A DNA stretch of 48,344 nt from Pseudomonas lundensis (GCF_002269125.1 NZ_NQKI01000034.1:1-48344); one strand, 5' to 3'; shown: positions 1 through 9,726, counted from the first letter of the stretch. The notes: a model not told the origin generated them from the letters alone. A program made the numbers and translations.

Positions 1-74
<74 letters not shown>

Positions 75-114
75 AATTTTGTTTTTTGGAGCAACGCAGT
101 TTCAAAAAACACAG

Positions 115-141
115 AAAAGCAGCCCGCGGGCTGCTTTTTTT
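115..141 (+). terminator. Rho-independent terminator after tRNA-Gly
   Basis: A perfect 16-base inverted repeat (119-134, GCAGCC...GGCTGC) is flanked by AAAA on the left and a seven-T run (135-141) on the right. It ends the tRNA transcript. The remaining bases to the ABC operon (142-367) hold no gene that I can support. Confidence 0.88.
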
Positions 142-367
142 GTGCCTGCGATTTATGGGGCGCTGCCGAACCAGTGAGGGGCGCACCCTCATAACAGTCA
201 AATAAGTGTTCACATATTTAAGCGTCACCTCCCGCTGGACGGTATGACTGCTAATGTTGGACATATCCCCCTGTTCAGTCAGTACTGACCTGAACCTTGC
301 GTCAACTTCGTTGTTCAAAGCCAATAGCGCTCCGATTACGCCGACACCACACAACAAGAGAATCTGT

Positions 368-1381
368 ATGAACAATCTGAAAAAGTGGCTCAGTGTCCCG
401 CTTCTGGCGTTTGGAATCATGACACAACCCGTGTCGGCACAAAGCCAGGCTACACCGGTTCACTTCGCTGATCTCACGTGGGAAAGCGGCAGTTTTATCA
501 CTGAGGTGCTGCGCCAGCTCACCGAAAAGGGCTACGGCGTCAGCACTGACACATTGCCAGGCAGCACGGTCAGCCTTGAAGCCGCCTTGGCCAAAAATGA
601 TATCCAAGTGATCGGCGAAGAGTGGGCCGGGCGCAGCCCCGTGTGGGTCAAGGCCGAAGCTGAAGGCAAGGTCTTTGGCCTTGGCGATATTGTGAAAAAT
701 GCCAGCGAAGGGTGGTGGGTGCCTGAATACGTGATCAAGGGTGATCCGGAAAAAGGCATCAAGCCTTTGGCGCCCGAGCTGAAATCCGTCAGCGATCTGG
801 CGCGCTACAAAGACGTTTTCCGCGATCAGGAAGACCCGAGCCGCGGACGCTTTCTCAATAGCCCCAGTGGTTGGACGTCTGAAACCGTTAACAGTCAAAA
901 ACTCAAAGCCTACGGGCTGGAGAGCGATTTTGTGAATTTCCGTACGGGTTCCGGGGCTGCGCTGGATGCCGAAATTAGCTCTTCGATCAAGCGCGGGAAG
1001 CCGGTGCTGTTCTACTACTGGTCCCCGACCCCCTTGATCGGCCGCTACCCGTTGATCAAGCTGGAAGAGCCGCCCTTTGATGCCGAAGCTTGGAAAACCC
1101 TGACCGACGCCAACGATCCGAACCCCAAGGGCACACGTTCACTGCCTGCAAAATTGGCAATTGGCGTTTCTGCGCCCTTCAAATCCCAGTACCCGCAGTT
1201 GGTTCAGTTCTATGAGAAAGTCGACTTACCGATCGACCTGCTGAATCAGACACTGGCGCAGATGAGTGAAAAACGAACCGAACCGCGCAAGGCCGCCGAG
1301 GCGTTCCTGCGTGAACAGCCGCAGATCTGGGAGCGTTGGGTAACCCCTGAAGCCGCGCAGAAGGTTAAATCGGCGCTATAA
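368..1381 (+). CDS. Quaternary-amine ABC transporter, periplasmic substrate-binding protein
   Basis: Binds a quaternary ammonium solute (glycine betaine, choline or carnitine type) in the periplasm and delivers it to the permease encoded next door. The 337-aa product starts with a Sec signal peptide (KK at 5-6, hydrophobic core, cleavage expected after VSA at residue 24). An OpuAC-like fold with several Trp/Tyr-rich stretches follows (EEWAGRSPVW, GWWVPEY, FYYWSPTPLIG), typical of aromatic cages for methylated amines. An upstream in-frame ATG at 254 would bury the signal peptide, and an AAGAG stands just before 368, so I chose 368. First gene of a three-gene operon. The exact ligand cannot be read from sequence. 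Confidence 0.87.
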   Translation: MNNLKKWLSVPLLAFGIMTQPVSAQSQATPVHFADLTWESGSFITEVLRQLTEKGYGVSTDTLPGSTVSLEAALAKNDIQVIGEEWAGRSPVWVKAEAEGKVFGLGDIVKNASEGWWVPEYVIKGDPEKGIKPLAPELKSVSDLARYKDVFRDQEDPSRGRFLNSPSGWTSETVNSQKLKAYGLESDFVNFRTGSGAALDAEISSSIKRGKPVLFYYWSPTPLIGRYPLIKLEEPPFDAEAWKTLTDANDPNPKGTRSLPAKLAIGVSAPFKSQYPQLVQFYEKVDLPIDLLNQTLAQMSEKRTEPRKAAEAFLREQPQIWERWVTPEAAQKVKSAL

Positions 1382-1411
1382 GCCGTCTATTTCTCAGAAC
1401 AAGAGCCGTGC

Positions 1412-2263
1412 ATGTTTCCTGAAAATCTGACGTTCTCCATCGCCGGCTGGGTTAACAACGGGGTCGATGCGCTGGTAAGCAATTATGGGGATGTATTTCG
1501 CAATATCTCTGACACATTGCTGTGGGCCATTATCAACCTTGAACACCTGCTGCGCCTGACGCCGTGGTGGCTCATGCTGGCCATTGTCGGAGCCATTGCC
1601 TGGCATGCCACTCGCAAAGTTTTCAGTACGCTGTTGATTGTCGGCTTGCTGTTTTTGGTCGGTGCAGTAGGGCTGTGGGACAAGCTGATGCAAACCCTGG
1701 CGCTGATGATGGTGGCCACTGTGATTTCGGTGCTCGTCGGTATTCCCTTGGGCATTCTTGCCGCGCGCAATAATCGTCTGCGAGCGGTGATGATGCCGTT
1801 GCTCGACATCATGCAAACCCTGCCGAGCTTCGTGTACCTGATCCCGGTGCTGATGCTGTTCGGTCTGGGCAAAGTACCGGCCATTTTTGCCACCGTCATT
1901 TATGCAGTCCCGCCGTTGATCCGCCTCACCGATTTGGGCCTGCGCCAAGTGGATCGCGAAGTTATGGAGGCAATCAATGCCTTTGGTGCCACCCCGTGGC
2001 AGCAACTGTTTGGCGTGCAGTTGCCGCTGGCCTTGCCCAGCATCATGGCCGGGATCAATCAGACCACCATGATGGCGTTGTCGATGGTGGTGATCGCCTC
2101 CATGATTGGCGCGAGGGGATTGGGCGAAGATGTTCTGGTGGGCATTCAGACCCTCAACGTCGGCAAAGGACTGGAGGCAGGACTGGCCATTGTGATTCTC
2201 GCCGTGGTGATTGACCGCATCACTCAGGCCTACGGGCGCCCCCGGCAGGGAGAACGTAAATGA
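1412..2263 (+). CDS. Quaternary-amine ABC transporter, permease (ProW/ChoW family)
   Basis: Inner-membrane channel subunit of the importer, 283 aa. The N-terminal segment (IAGWVNNGVDALVSNYGDVF) is typical of ProW/OpuAB permeases. Multiple membrane segments follow, and near residues 190-230 lies the cytoplasmic coupling loop of the binding-protein-dependent family (EAINAFGATPWQQLFGVQLP). The gene begins 30 bases after the binding-protein gene and overlaps the ATPase gene by ATGA, so translation is probably coupled. Family assignment is firm; whether it carries betaine, choline or carnitine is open. Confidence 0.9.
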   Translation: MFPENLTFSIAGWVNNGVDALVSNYGDVFRNISDTLLWAIINLEHLLRLTPWWLMLAIVGAIAWHATRKVFSTLLIVGLLFLVGAVGLWDKLMQTLALMMVATVISVLVGIPLGILAARNNRLRAVMMPLLDIMQTLPSFVYLIPVLMLFGLGKVPAIFATVIYAVPPLIRLTDLGLRQVDREVMEAINAFGATPWQQLFGVQLPLALPSIMAGINQTTMMALSMVVIASMIGARGLGEDVLVGIQTLNVGKGLEAGLAIVILAVVIDRITQAYGRPRQGERK

Positions 2264-3090
2264 GCCTAGCGGGCGTGAATAAAATTGAAGTCCGGCATGT
2301 GTTCAAAGTGTTTGGCAAACGTGAGAAAGAAGTGCTTGCCCTTCTTCGGGCCGGGATGAGTAAGGAGCAAGTCCTGGCCGAGACCGGCTGCGTAGTGGGC
2401 ATCAATGATTTGTCGCTGTCGATCCAGGCGGGGGAGGTGTTTGTCATCATGGGCCTGTCCGGCTCGGGCAAGTCGACGCTGGTTCGTCACCTCAATCGGT
2501 TGATCGACCCCTCAAGCGGGCAGGTTTTGGTGGATGGCGAAGATATTCTTCATCTCGACATGCCAGCGCTGCGTCACCTGCGTCGCCATAGAATCAGCAT
2601 GGTGTTTCAGAATTTCGGCTTGCTGCCTCATCGAAATGTACTTGAGAACGTGGCTTACGGCCTCAAGGTGCGCGGCGAGAGCAAGGCACAATGGGATGAA
2701 CGGGCGCGGCACTGGATCTCTGTAGTGGGGCTCAAGGGCTACGAGCAGGCGATGATTCATCAATTGTCAGGCGGCATGCGCCAACGTGTAGGACTGGCGC
2801 GGGCGCTGGCCACCGATACTGACATTATTCTGATGGACGAAGCATTCAGCGCCCTCGATCCACTGATCCGGGCCGAAATGCAAGATCAGTTACTGGCGTT
2901 GCAGCGGTCGCTGAAAAAAACCATCGTCTTTATCACCCACGACCTGGACGAGGCGCTGCGTATTGGCAATCGCATCGCCATTCTCAAGGACGGGCAATTG
3001 ATTCAGGTCGGGACCCCAGATGACATTCTGCGTGCGCCGGCCGATGACTACGTGGACCGTTTTGTAAAACGGCGTCGCACGCACGCGTGA
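2260..3090 (+). CDS. Quaternary-amine ABC transporter, ATP-binding protein (ProV family)
   Basis: Cytoplasmic ATPase that powers uptake, 276 aa. Walker A is GLSGSGKS at about 65-72, the Q-loop is MVFQNFGLLPH, the signature is LSGGMRQRVGLARAL at about 169-183, Walker B is IILMDEA followed by the D-loop, and the switch His is in FITHDLDEA. The N-terminal stretch (VFGKREKEVLALLRAGMSKEQVL) is characteristic of ProV-type ATPases. It is short for E. coli ProV (about 400 aa) because the C-terminal CBS domains that sense ionic strength are missing. This fits a substrate-scavenging importer rather than an osmotically gated one (inference). Start codon overlaps the permease stop. Confidence 0.9.
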   Translation: MSLAGVNKIEVRHVFKVFGKREKEVLALLRAGMSKEQVLAETGCVVGINDLSLSIQAGEVFVIMGLSGSGKSTLVRHLNRLIDPSSGQVLVDGEDILHLDMPALRHLRRHRISMVFQNFGLLPHRNVLENVAYGLKVRGESKAQWDERARHWISVVGLKGYEQAMIHQLSGGMRQRVGLARALATDTDIILMDEAFSALDPLIRAEMQDQLLALQRSLKKTIVFITHDLDEALRIGNRIAILKDGQLIQVGTPDDILRAPADDYVDRFVKRRRTHA

Positions 3091-3145
3091 GTCAGGGGTA
3101 ATCAGCTACCGCAGAGGAAGGCGGTGCATTGCGTTTAATGAAAGA

Positions 3146-3186
3146 AAAGCCCGGTCCATGCAGGTTCGATGGGCTGGGCTTTCCTT
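3146..3186 (+). terminator. Terminator after the ABC importer operon
   Basis: The arms 3146-3159 and 3169-3182 pair over 14 bp (AAAGCCC...GGGCTTT, with two G-U pairs) around a 9-base loop. The 3' arm ends in TTT and is followed by CCTT, a weak U-tract. It ends the importer transcript and swallows the upstream ATG (3158) that would otherwise be the longest start of the next gene. Confidence 0.6.
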
Positions 3187-3211
3187 AACACGTCAATGCA
3201 ATGGACGCCCG

Positions 3212-6200
3212 ATGAAGACCTTCTCCTCAACCCCCGGCTTAATCTCCCGTTTCAAGGTGCTGGGCAGTTTTAATGCCCAGGATTTCCCGCCACGCCCGAC
3301 GCTTTATACCGTGCTTGCTGCCCAACTCAACGATTCGCTGGCCGAAAAGTACGGGGGGCTTGGCCTTGATGTCACAAGTCTGCACCTCGCAGAACCCTGG
3401 CCCATCGCGACTGCCTTGCTATCACCTCAAAGCACAACGCCCCAGCGTTATCGATTGATGTCCCCAGTGGACATGCTGGTCCAGTGTTTCATCGATAAAC
3501 GCCCCATCAGTCTGATCCAGGGGGTGCACCGACTGACGGATGAGACCACTGAATACGATCCCCATCCCTTGGCGGTGCACATGGATGACCTGCAAACGGC
3601 TATCAATGAGTGCGCACCCTTGTTGCCCGAAATCTGGCAATGCGCTTTGACGCAGTTTTGGAGCGTAGGCAGTACTGGCGTTTCGCCAATTCTGTGGCTG
3701 AGCCAAGTGCTGCAGACAAGCCTTAGCTCAACATTGGCTCACAATCATCACGTACCGGCCTTGAGCAATGATCAAGCTGTCTCATTGGCGGTGGTGGCGA
3801 GTTTTGCGGACAGTGAACAGCGCCAAAAAGGCACGGAAGAGTCCCCTGTGCATGCCTATCTGGTCAACATTCAGGCGCTTAAGGCGCCGGGGGTTGAACG
3901 CTTTCAAGCGCCGGGCGAAATGCTTGTTTTGCGGCAGATGAATCAACGCGAGTTGGTGATGAGCTACTCCCTCAACACAGGCATCCTTGCATATGAGTCG
4001 CTGCATGATTACGGCACACGGCTCGCCCGTCGTCTGGAAGGCCAGTTGGGGCGCCGGGTGTTTTCATGGGGCTTGAACGAACCCCAGGGAAATATTTTTA
4101 CCGCGCAGGCTTACACGCTGCTGGATCAACAGTTACGCAACTTGAGTGACCTTGGGCAAACGGCACAAGCTGAACGCTGGAGCGCCTGGCGGCTGGAGCG
4201 CAAGCTGGACGACGCTGCGGGAATGTTCCCTTTATTCAGTCAGGAGGATCGCCCCTGGCTCGATCATGTCATGACCAAACTGCCTTCGTGGCTCAAGCAG
4301 GCGTCTGCGCAGCACCAATTGGCCTATAGCAAACTGATCATTGCTCAAGCCCTGTCTCAGCAACAATCTGCGGGCAAAACGTTTCTTGATGAGATCGAAG
4401 CATTGCCGGTCTATGCCGGGCAACTGATCCAGAAACGGCTTGAGATCGATCACCCCCGTTCGGGGGTGGATATTTCCAGGGTGGAAATTCATGACCAGGG
4501 GGTTGAGGTGCTGACATTGCCGATCTTTACCGATGACCGGCTGTCTTTGATCGACTTTGTGTTGAGCTATCGAGGGGGCTGGCCGATCGGGCTGATTGGT
4601 GTTGAAGGGCGCGACGGCACCGTTTTGCCCGGCTGGTTTACCGCCGATTACGCCCGACAGTTAGTCGACGAGCTGGATGTCGGTACTCAGTACATTGCGC
4701 AGATCAAGCGTTTGCTGGTTGATGACGCGCAGGAAGTTGCGCGACGCAAAGTGCTATTCAAATCGCAAGTAAGTGTTCAATTGCCCATGTTCGCGCTGGA
4801 GAAGCTTATCAAGGGCGAAGCCGGGTTGACCGAGCATGGGTGGGCGGTTCTGCTGCGTTTGATGCGTCCCGATGGCAACGCGACCTTCGATAAAGGTGAC
4901 TTTTGTGTACGGCCTTTAGGCTTTATAGCGTACGAAGGCGCACCGACCCATTATGTCGCCAACATGTTCATCCTCGGCCCGCGTGATATCGAAAAGGGTC
5001 CCTTTATCCTTTACCAGCCCTTCGCAACGGAGCCTTTACTGCAGGTTGAATCATGGCCGGCGCTATTGGCAGCCATCATTGAGTCCGAAGACCTGAACTA
5101 CAGCGTGCTGCAATGGCTGGAAGACGACGCGCGAGGTTTTTACGCTGACGGAGGGTTTGCCCGGCCCCATCTTGAAGGTGTCTTGCTCGAAGGCTTTCTT
5201 GCCCTGTTACCGCGCAGCCCCGCGGCATTGAGTACACAACCTGTGGTGGGCGATTACTTCGACGTCTTGTTTACAGCTCATGCCAATGCCTTGATGTTAC
5301 TGGCCGACAAGCAAACCGTGACGGTCGCTGAGCGACGCTGGTTGTTGGTCAAAAAAGCAGGCTGGGCGTTATTTAACGGGCTTACTTTCTTTGTCAGCGG
5401 GCCGCTGCAAAAAGCGGGCTGGTTACTTCAAACCTTGCTCAGTATTGATGGCGCCTTGCATGCTCGTCTGAGCGCTAATAAAGAAGCCGCGCGCGAATCT
5501 GTCATCGACTTGCTGATGAACGTCAGTCTGGCGTTGCTGCAAGAAGGGTTGAGTTTCAGGGGGCAAGCCAACGACCGGCGGCGTCTCAATGTGCCTGCGG
5601 ATGAACCCTTGTTTTCGCGGTTTGAAGAAGGGTTTGCGCGGCCCCCCAAACCGGCCATTGAGCCACTGATGATGCCACGCAGAAATCCTGACCTGAGCCC
5701 GGCGGCTGTGCAGGACTATTCGGCGCTGGAAGTGACTTGGTTCAGTGGTCAGCAGCGTTTGACCCCCGCGCAACGCCAAGCGCTTGAAACATTTGAAGTG
5801 CACACCGACCTGTCGCAGGCCACCCGTATCGAGGTCGGCGCGTTAGCGGGGGTCATGACCCATCAAGGGCAGTCTTACGTGCGCATTGCCAGCAGCACCT
5901 ATGCCGTCGCGCGTGATGCGCAGGGGTTGAGAATTCAGGATGCGCGTCAACTCGATCGCTGGGGTCCCCGTCTGGTGCGCGATGAAACGGGGCGCTGGGC
6001 ACTGGATCTGCGCCTCGGCTTAAAGGGTGGCGGTCCTAAAGCGCGAATCAAGAAGCTGCGCGAGGACAGGCAGAAAAAGGTCGATGAGTTAACGCGCCAG
6101 GCTGACACCCTCAAAGGGCTCATTCAGGAAAAGGCGCGCGTGCTGAGTGTGACTCAAGGCTTGCTCGAAAGCGCAACCGAACGCAAGACCGTGTTTCTGG

Positions 6201-7951
6201 AGCGTTACCACCAGGAATTCGAAAGCTGGCGGCTCATGGTCCACGATCTGATTAACCTGTTGACCAAGGCAGAAAGTATTGCCCCTTCAGAACCACGTGC
6301 GCAGAGAATCCAGGGCTATTGGATCAGGTTGGCGTTGAATCATTTCAAGTTGCAAAACTTTTACGAACAGGTGCGCCAGGCTCTTCCTGTCCATAACTCT
6401 CAAGAGGACTTTCTCGAGAAGTTGATCGATGTAGTCAAAAAGCTGGAGGCCGGGTCAAGCGATGTTTACGAAAAGTGGGTTGAGCAATTGGAAAAAGCCC
6501 AGGAGATTGAAGGGAAGTTGTTCCATAACGCCGTCGAAGAGGCACAAGCCCTGAACCATGTTCATGCACGTCCCCTGCCCAAGGACAGCGCACTCCGGGA
6601 ATTCAAGAGCAGAGAAGATCATGAGTATTTCGATCGCCATTGGTCTGCCGTGTATTTAGAGACTTTGTGCGAGTTAGTCATCCGGCGGGGAGGGGTTAAC
6701 ATGTCCCCGGAAGAACAGCATGCCTACAGCTTTTTTGCTAAAGCTTCTCTGGTCGACACGGCGTGGGCGCAATTGAGTTTGCGAATGGAAAATCAGCTAT
6801 TTAGCAAAGACCATATTGCCTTGTTGGATCGGGCGATCGAGCACTACTACGCGGCCGAAAGCTTGTGCGTGAATCTCCTGAGTCTGGAGTCTGAACATTT
6901 TCGAAACCAGTATTTGGCGCCCATCATGCAGGTGATCAGACACTTGAGAGAATTTGCTGAAAACCAGCTGGAAAAAGTCATCAGAGACTCCGAAAGCTCA
7001 TCGTCTGAGTTTGAAGAACCCCGACCGGGGCCTAGCCGTCTGGCTCACGTTGAGCAAAGAAAAAAAGCGGAGCCGTCCCGGCCTGCACAACACGTGATCG
7101 AAACGACGACTCATCAAGTGCTTGTGGGCGCCTTGCGAGACCCCGCCGAGGGCACCTCCGGCGACATCGTCGAGGTCACCGAAGGCTTTGGAAGGATGAC
7201 GGTTCATGCGTACAAGCAAGTTGAAGGCGGAACCTGGGAGGAAATCACTCAGTTGAGGCCTGGCGTGCAGGTAGCGACTCAGTCCAGAAACCTGGCGCGA
7301 CTGGAGGCTGATGCTCGGCGCTTGCTCGCCAAAGTCGAGGGTGCGATTGAAAGCAGCCGCTCCAGCGCTGCCATTTCAAAAATCCCGGTAGAAATCGAAG
7401 AGATCCTCGAATTTAAAGGCAAGAGTCTCGATGAGGTTGCCGTTCAAATAGATGTGATCTTGATGAACTCCAGCGCTGAACCCGAAATACTGACCGACAC
7501 CCGTCAGCGCGCCGCGCAGGCGTTGAGTGAGGAGTTGAAGGCTGCGGCGAAACGGTTGCGTTTGGTCGGGAAAACGTTGCGCGTGGGCATGATCAAGCGT
7601 TTGCCACCGACGGGGCCTAATGTGGATTACTTGAACACTCAAAAAGAAATCAGCATTCGGCGCCTGGGTGAGCGCACGTTTTTGTCCCGTGGGCAGCGCA
7701 AAGACTACTTGCAGGAATACGTCATCAACGACACAGACGGGCGCGCATTGTGGTACGCGCACTTTCATTACAAAGCACTTGAGACGCCGGCCGCGGCGTT
7801 CGATGTGGCGCACCTGAAAACCGCAGCCCAGCGTCGATTGAGCGAACAGACACTTTATTCGAGGGCGGGTACGTCCCAAGAGGTCATCGAGGTCTACCGG
7901 GCCAAACTCGATGCAGCACTGGCTCAGCGTTTGTTTTTGTCGATCCCCTAG
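3212..7951 (+). CDS. Giant DUF6543 (dermonecrotic-toxin-like) protein
   Basis: A 1579-aa protein of the DUF6543 group, very long single-gene proteins common in Pseudomonas and named for weak similarity to dermonecrotic toxin N-termini. Function is unproven. Visible features: no signal peptide; a strongly hydrophobic stretch at about residues 711-750 that could insert in membranes; a conserved block at about 876-945 (GALAGVMTHQGQSYVRIA, RWGPRLVRDETGRW); a charged coiled coil at about 946-1010; a Ser/Glu/Pro linker at about 1256-1295; and a family-typical C-terminal block (RKDYLQEYVINDTDGRALWY). Start 3212 was chosen because the ATG at 3158 lies in a terminator hairpin; neither start has a good ribosome binding site. 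It stands alone, without an obvious immunity or secretion partner. Confidence 0.75.
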   Translation: MKTFSSTPGLISRFKVLGSFNAQDFPPRPTLYTVLAAQLNDSLAEKYGGLGLDVTSLHLAEPWPIATALLSPQSTTPQRYRLMSPVDMLVQCFIDKRPISLIQGVHRLTDETTEYDPHPLAVHMDDLQTAINECAPLLPEIWQCALTQFWSVGSTGVSPILWLSQVLQTSLSSTLAHNHHVPALSNDQAVSLAVVASFADSEQRQKGTEESPVHAYLVNIQALKAPGVERFQAPGEMLVLRQMNQRELVMSYSLNTGILAYESLHDYGTRLARRLEGQLGRRVFSWGLNEPQGNIFTAQAYTLLDQQLRNLSDLGQTAQAERWSAWRLERKLDDAAGMFPLFSQEDRPWLDHVMTKLPSWLKQASAQHQLAYSKLIIAQALSQQQSAGKTFLDEIEALPVYAGQLIQKRLEIDHPRSGVDISRVEIHDQGVEVLTLPIFTDDRLSLIDFVLSYRGGWPIGLIGVEGRDGTVLPGWFTADYARQLVDELDVGTQYIAQIKRLLVDDAQEVARRKVLFKSQVSVQLPMFALEKLIKGEAGLTEHGWAVLLRLMRPDGNATFDKGDFCVRPLGFIAYEGAPTHYVANMFILGPRDIEKGPFILYQPFATEPLLQVESWPALLAAIIESEDLNYSVLQWLEDDARGFYADGGFARPHLEGVLLEGFLALLPRSPAALSTQPVVGDYFDVLFTAHANALMLLADKQTVTVAERRWLLVKKAGWALFNGLTFFVSGPLQKAGWLLQTLLSIDGALHARLSANKEAARESVIDLLMNVSLALLQEGLSFRGQANDRRRLNVPADEPLFSRFEEGFARPPKPAIEPLMMPRRNPDLSPAAVQDYSALEVTWFSGQQRLTPAQRQALETFEVHTDLSQATRIEVGALAGVMTHQGQSYVRIASSTYAVARDAQGLRIQDARQLDRWGPRLVRDETGRWALDLRLGLKGGGPKARIKKLREDRQKKVDELTRQADTLKGLIQEKARVLSVTQGLLESATERKTVFLERYHQEFESWRLMVHDLINLLTKAESIAPSEPRAQRIQGYWIRLALNHFKLQNFYEQVRQALPVHNSQEDFLEKLIDVVKKLEAGSSDVYEKWVEQLEKAQEIEGKLFHNAVEEAQALNHVHARPLPKDSALREFKSREDHEYFDRHWSAVYLETLCELVIRRGGVNMSPEEQHAYSFFAKASLVDTAWAQLSLRMENQLFSKDHIALLDRAIEHYYAAESLCVNLLSLESEHFRNQYLAPIMQVIRHLREFAENQLEKVIRDSESSSSEFEEPRPGPSRLAHVEQRKKAEPSRPAQHVIETTTHQVLVGALRDPAEGTSGDIVEVTEGFGRMTVHAYKQVEGGTWEEITQLRPGVQVATQSRNLARLEADARRLLAKVEGAIESSRSSAAISKIPVEIEEILEFKGKSLDEVAVQIDVILMNSSAEPEILTDTRQRAAQALSEELKAAAKRLRLVGKTLRVGMIKRLPPTGPNVDYLNTQKEISIRRLGERTFLSRGQRKDYLQEYVINDTDGRALWYAHFHYKALETPAAAFDVAHLKTAAQRRLSEQTLYSRAGTSQEVIEVYRAKLDAALAQRLFLSIP

Positions 7952-7976
7952 CATGGCAGGGCGCCGCGCAGGCGCC

Positions 7977-8604
7977 TCAGTCCATGGTGTAGCGAACGGT
8001 GAGTACGCCTTTCTTTTCTTTGATCGACAGGATGGGGACAGATTTTAATTGCTTCAACGAGCTGACATGGGTGCCGGCGCACGGGTAGACGGGCAGCTCG
8101 CCGAAGCCGATGAAACGTTGCTCGGCCTCCATGCGCGTCACCCGCGGCAAGTCCGCTTCGATCCATTGCTGGAGTTGCTCCTCGACCTGTTGCGCCTGCA
8201 GCGGCTGAGGGGCTTGGCCCGGCACGAAGCTGACCCGGCATTCACCCGGCCAATGATGGGCTTTACTTGGGATCCAGCCTGCGCGTTCGCCACAGACGCC
8301 GATCAAATGACCGGCCGAATGCAGGCGGGTATTCAAAAGGCGCCGTGTTTCATCGACGCGGGCTTGGTTTTCCCCTGTTTGTACGGCGGCTTTGACGACA
8401 TGCACCAACGTGTCGTGCCCATGGAAAACCCTTGATCACTTCGCTGTCGCCGATCCAGCCCGTGTCGCTGGGCTGCCCGCCACCCTGAGGGTGGAAAGGC
8501 GTCGTACTCAGCTCCACCGCAAATCCATCGTCACACGGGGCGCAACTGAGCACCTCGACCTGAGCAGTAAGGCCATCTTCGGTAAAAAACAGGCGTGGGG
8601 TCAT
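7977..8604 (-). pseudogene. Alanyl-tRNA editing protein (AlaX-like), frameshifted
   Basis: Would hydrolyse mischarged Ser- or Gly-tRNA(Ala). The reading starts at 8604 (MTPRLFFTEDGL, preceded by AGGAAC) and runs to about 8432 with the family motif HPQGGGQPSDTG. It then continues in another frame to 7977 with the zinc ligands HSAGH and CAGTH. Reading across the C run at 8429-8431 with one base fewer restores VFHGHDTLVHVV, giving a continuous 208-aa product. This is either a genuine one-base insertion inactivating the gene or a homopolymer sequencing error. The stop is 25 bases from the convergent DUF6543 gene. Start is divergent from the LysR gene. Confidence 0.82.
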
Positions 8605-8677
8605 GGCGAGGTTCCTGAAAAACGTGTTTTTGAAGTATAAGGACGTCACGTTGGCGTGATAATCCCTTCAATTTTCA

Positions 8678-9649
8678 ATGGACCTGTGCGTTGTGAGCAT
8701 CAATCTACCGTTGTCTTTGTTGGCTGAAATGGCGATTTTTGTGAAGGTGGTTGAGGCCGGGAGCTTTTCTGAGGCAGCGCGCCAACTGGGTACATCGCCC
8801 TCTGCTGTGAGCCGCAGCATTGCCCGGCTGGAAAAGGCACTGGCCATCCGCGTATTGCAGCGCACCACCCGTAAATTGCGCCTGAGCGATGGCGGCGAGG
8901 AGGTGTATAAGCGTTGCCGGGATGTAGTGGGCGCGGCGCAGTCGGTCATGCAAGTCAGTGGACGTTTTACCCAAGAGGTGGAAGGTCTGGTACGCGTGAG
9001 CGTCCCCAAGGCCATCGGCCGCTACGTGATTCACCCGCATATGCCCGAGTTCCTGCGTCGCTTCCCGCACGTGGATGTGCAGTTGGTGCTGGAAGACCGG
9101 TATGTAGATTTGATTGATGGCAATGTCGACTTGAGCCTTCGTGTTACAGAGCAGCCCGCGCCAGGCCTTGCAGGGCGGCAATTGTTTGTGATCGAGCAAC
9201 TGCTGTGCGCAACGCCACAATATCTGGCCGAGCATGGCGTCCCGCAACAGCCTGAAGATCTTCGCCATCACAGTTGTATCTGCCTGGGCGAGACCCCGGC
9301 CGATGCGCGGTGGAAGTTCAAACAGGGCAGCAAAGCAGCGGTTGTGGGCGTAAAAGGGCGCTACGCTGCCAATCACACGGGGGTGCGGCTGGATGCCGTG
9401 TTGCAGCATATCGGGATTGGAAGCCTGCCGTATTTCACCGCGCGGGAGGCGCTTGAGCAGGGGCTCATTGTTCAGGTGTTGCCCGAGTGGGACTTTATTG
9501 CGTCCTACCACGGCGGGGTGTGGCTCCTGTACGAACCGACCCGCTACTTGCCACCGAAATTGCGCGTGTTCATCGACTATCTGGTTGAGCGGCTGGCACA
9601 AGAACCGAGTCGACCGCTAGCCGCCTCGCGCCTGGATCGCGACCCCTGA
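8678..9649 (+). CDS. LysR-family transcriptional regulator
   Basis: DNA-binding regulator, about 323 aa. An N-terminal winged helix-turn-helix (EMAIFVKVVEAGSFSEAARQ, TSPSAVSRSIARLEKAL) is followed by a LysR substrate-binding domain of the CrgA-like group (EGLVRVSVPKAIGRYVIHPH). The start is uncertain: the ATG at 8678 has no clear ribosome binding site, and a GTG at 8693 or ATG at 8729 would also keep the helix-turn-helix. It is divergent from the alanyl-tRNA editing gene, the usual arrangement for a LysR regulator and a target, but its effector and targets are not evident. Confidence 0.88.
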   Translation: MDLCVVSINLPLSLLAEMAIFVKVVEAGSFSEAARQLGTSPSAVSRSIARLEKALAIRVLQRTTRKLRLSDGGEEVYKRCRDVVGAAQSVMQVSGRFTQEVEGLVRVSVPKAIGRYVIHPHMPEFLRRFPHVDVQLVLEDRYVDLIDGNVDLSLRVTEQPAPGLAGRQLFVIEQLLCATPQYLAEHGVPQQPEDLRHHSCICLGETPADARWKFKQGSKAAVVGVKGRYAANHTGVRLDAVLQHIGIGSLPYFTAREALEQGLIVQVLPEWDFIASYHGGVWLLYEPTRYLPPKLRVFIDYLVERLAQEPSRPLAASRLDRDP

Positions 9650-9726
9650 CTAAGCTGCGCAAGGTTGCGATGCTCAACAGAGTCAACGCATCGCCCGCCG
9701 TGGCAGGGGGCCTGAAACGGCGACGC

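Noticed and set aside
7959..7977. GGCGCC-GCGCA-GGCGCC hairpin between the DUF6543 gene and the alanyl-tRNA editing gene
   Set aside because: GC-rich and symmetrical, but without a T run on either strand; it may aid termination but I cannot support it as a terminator.
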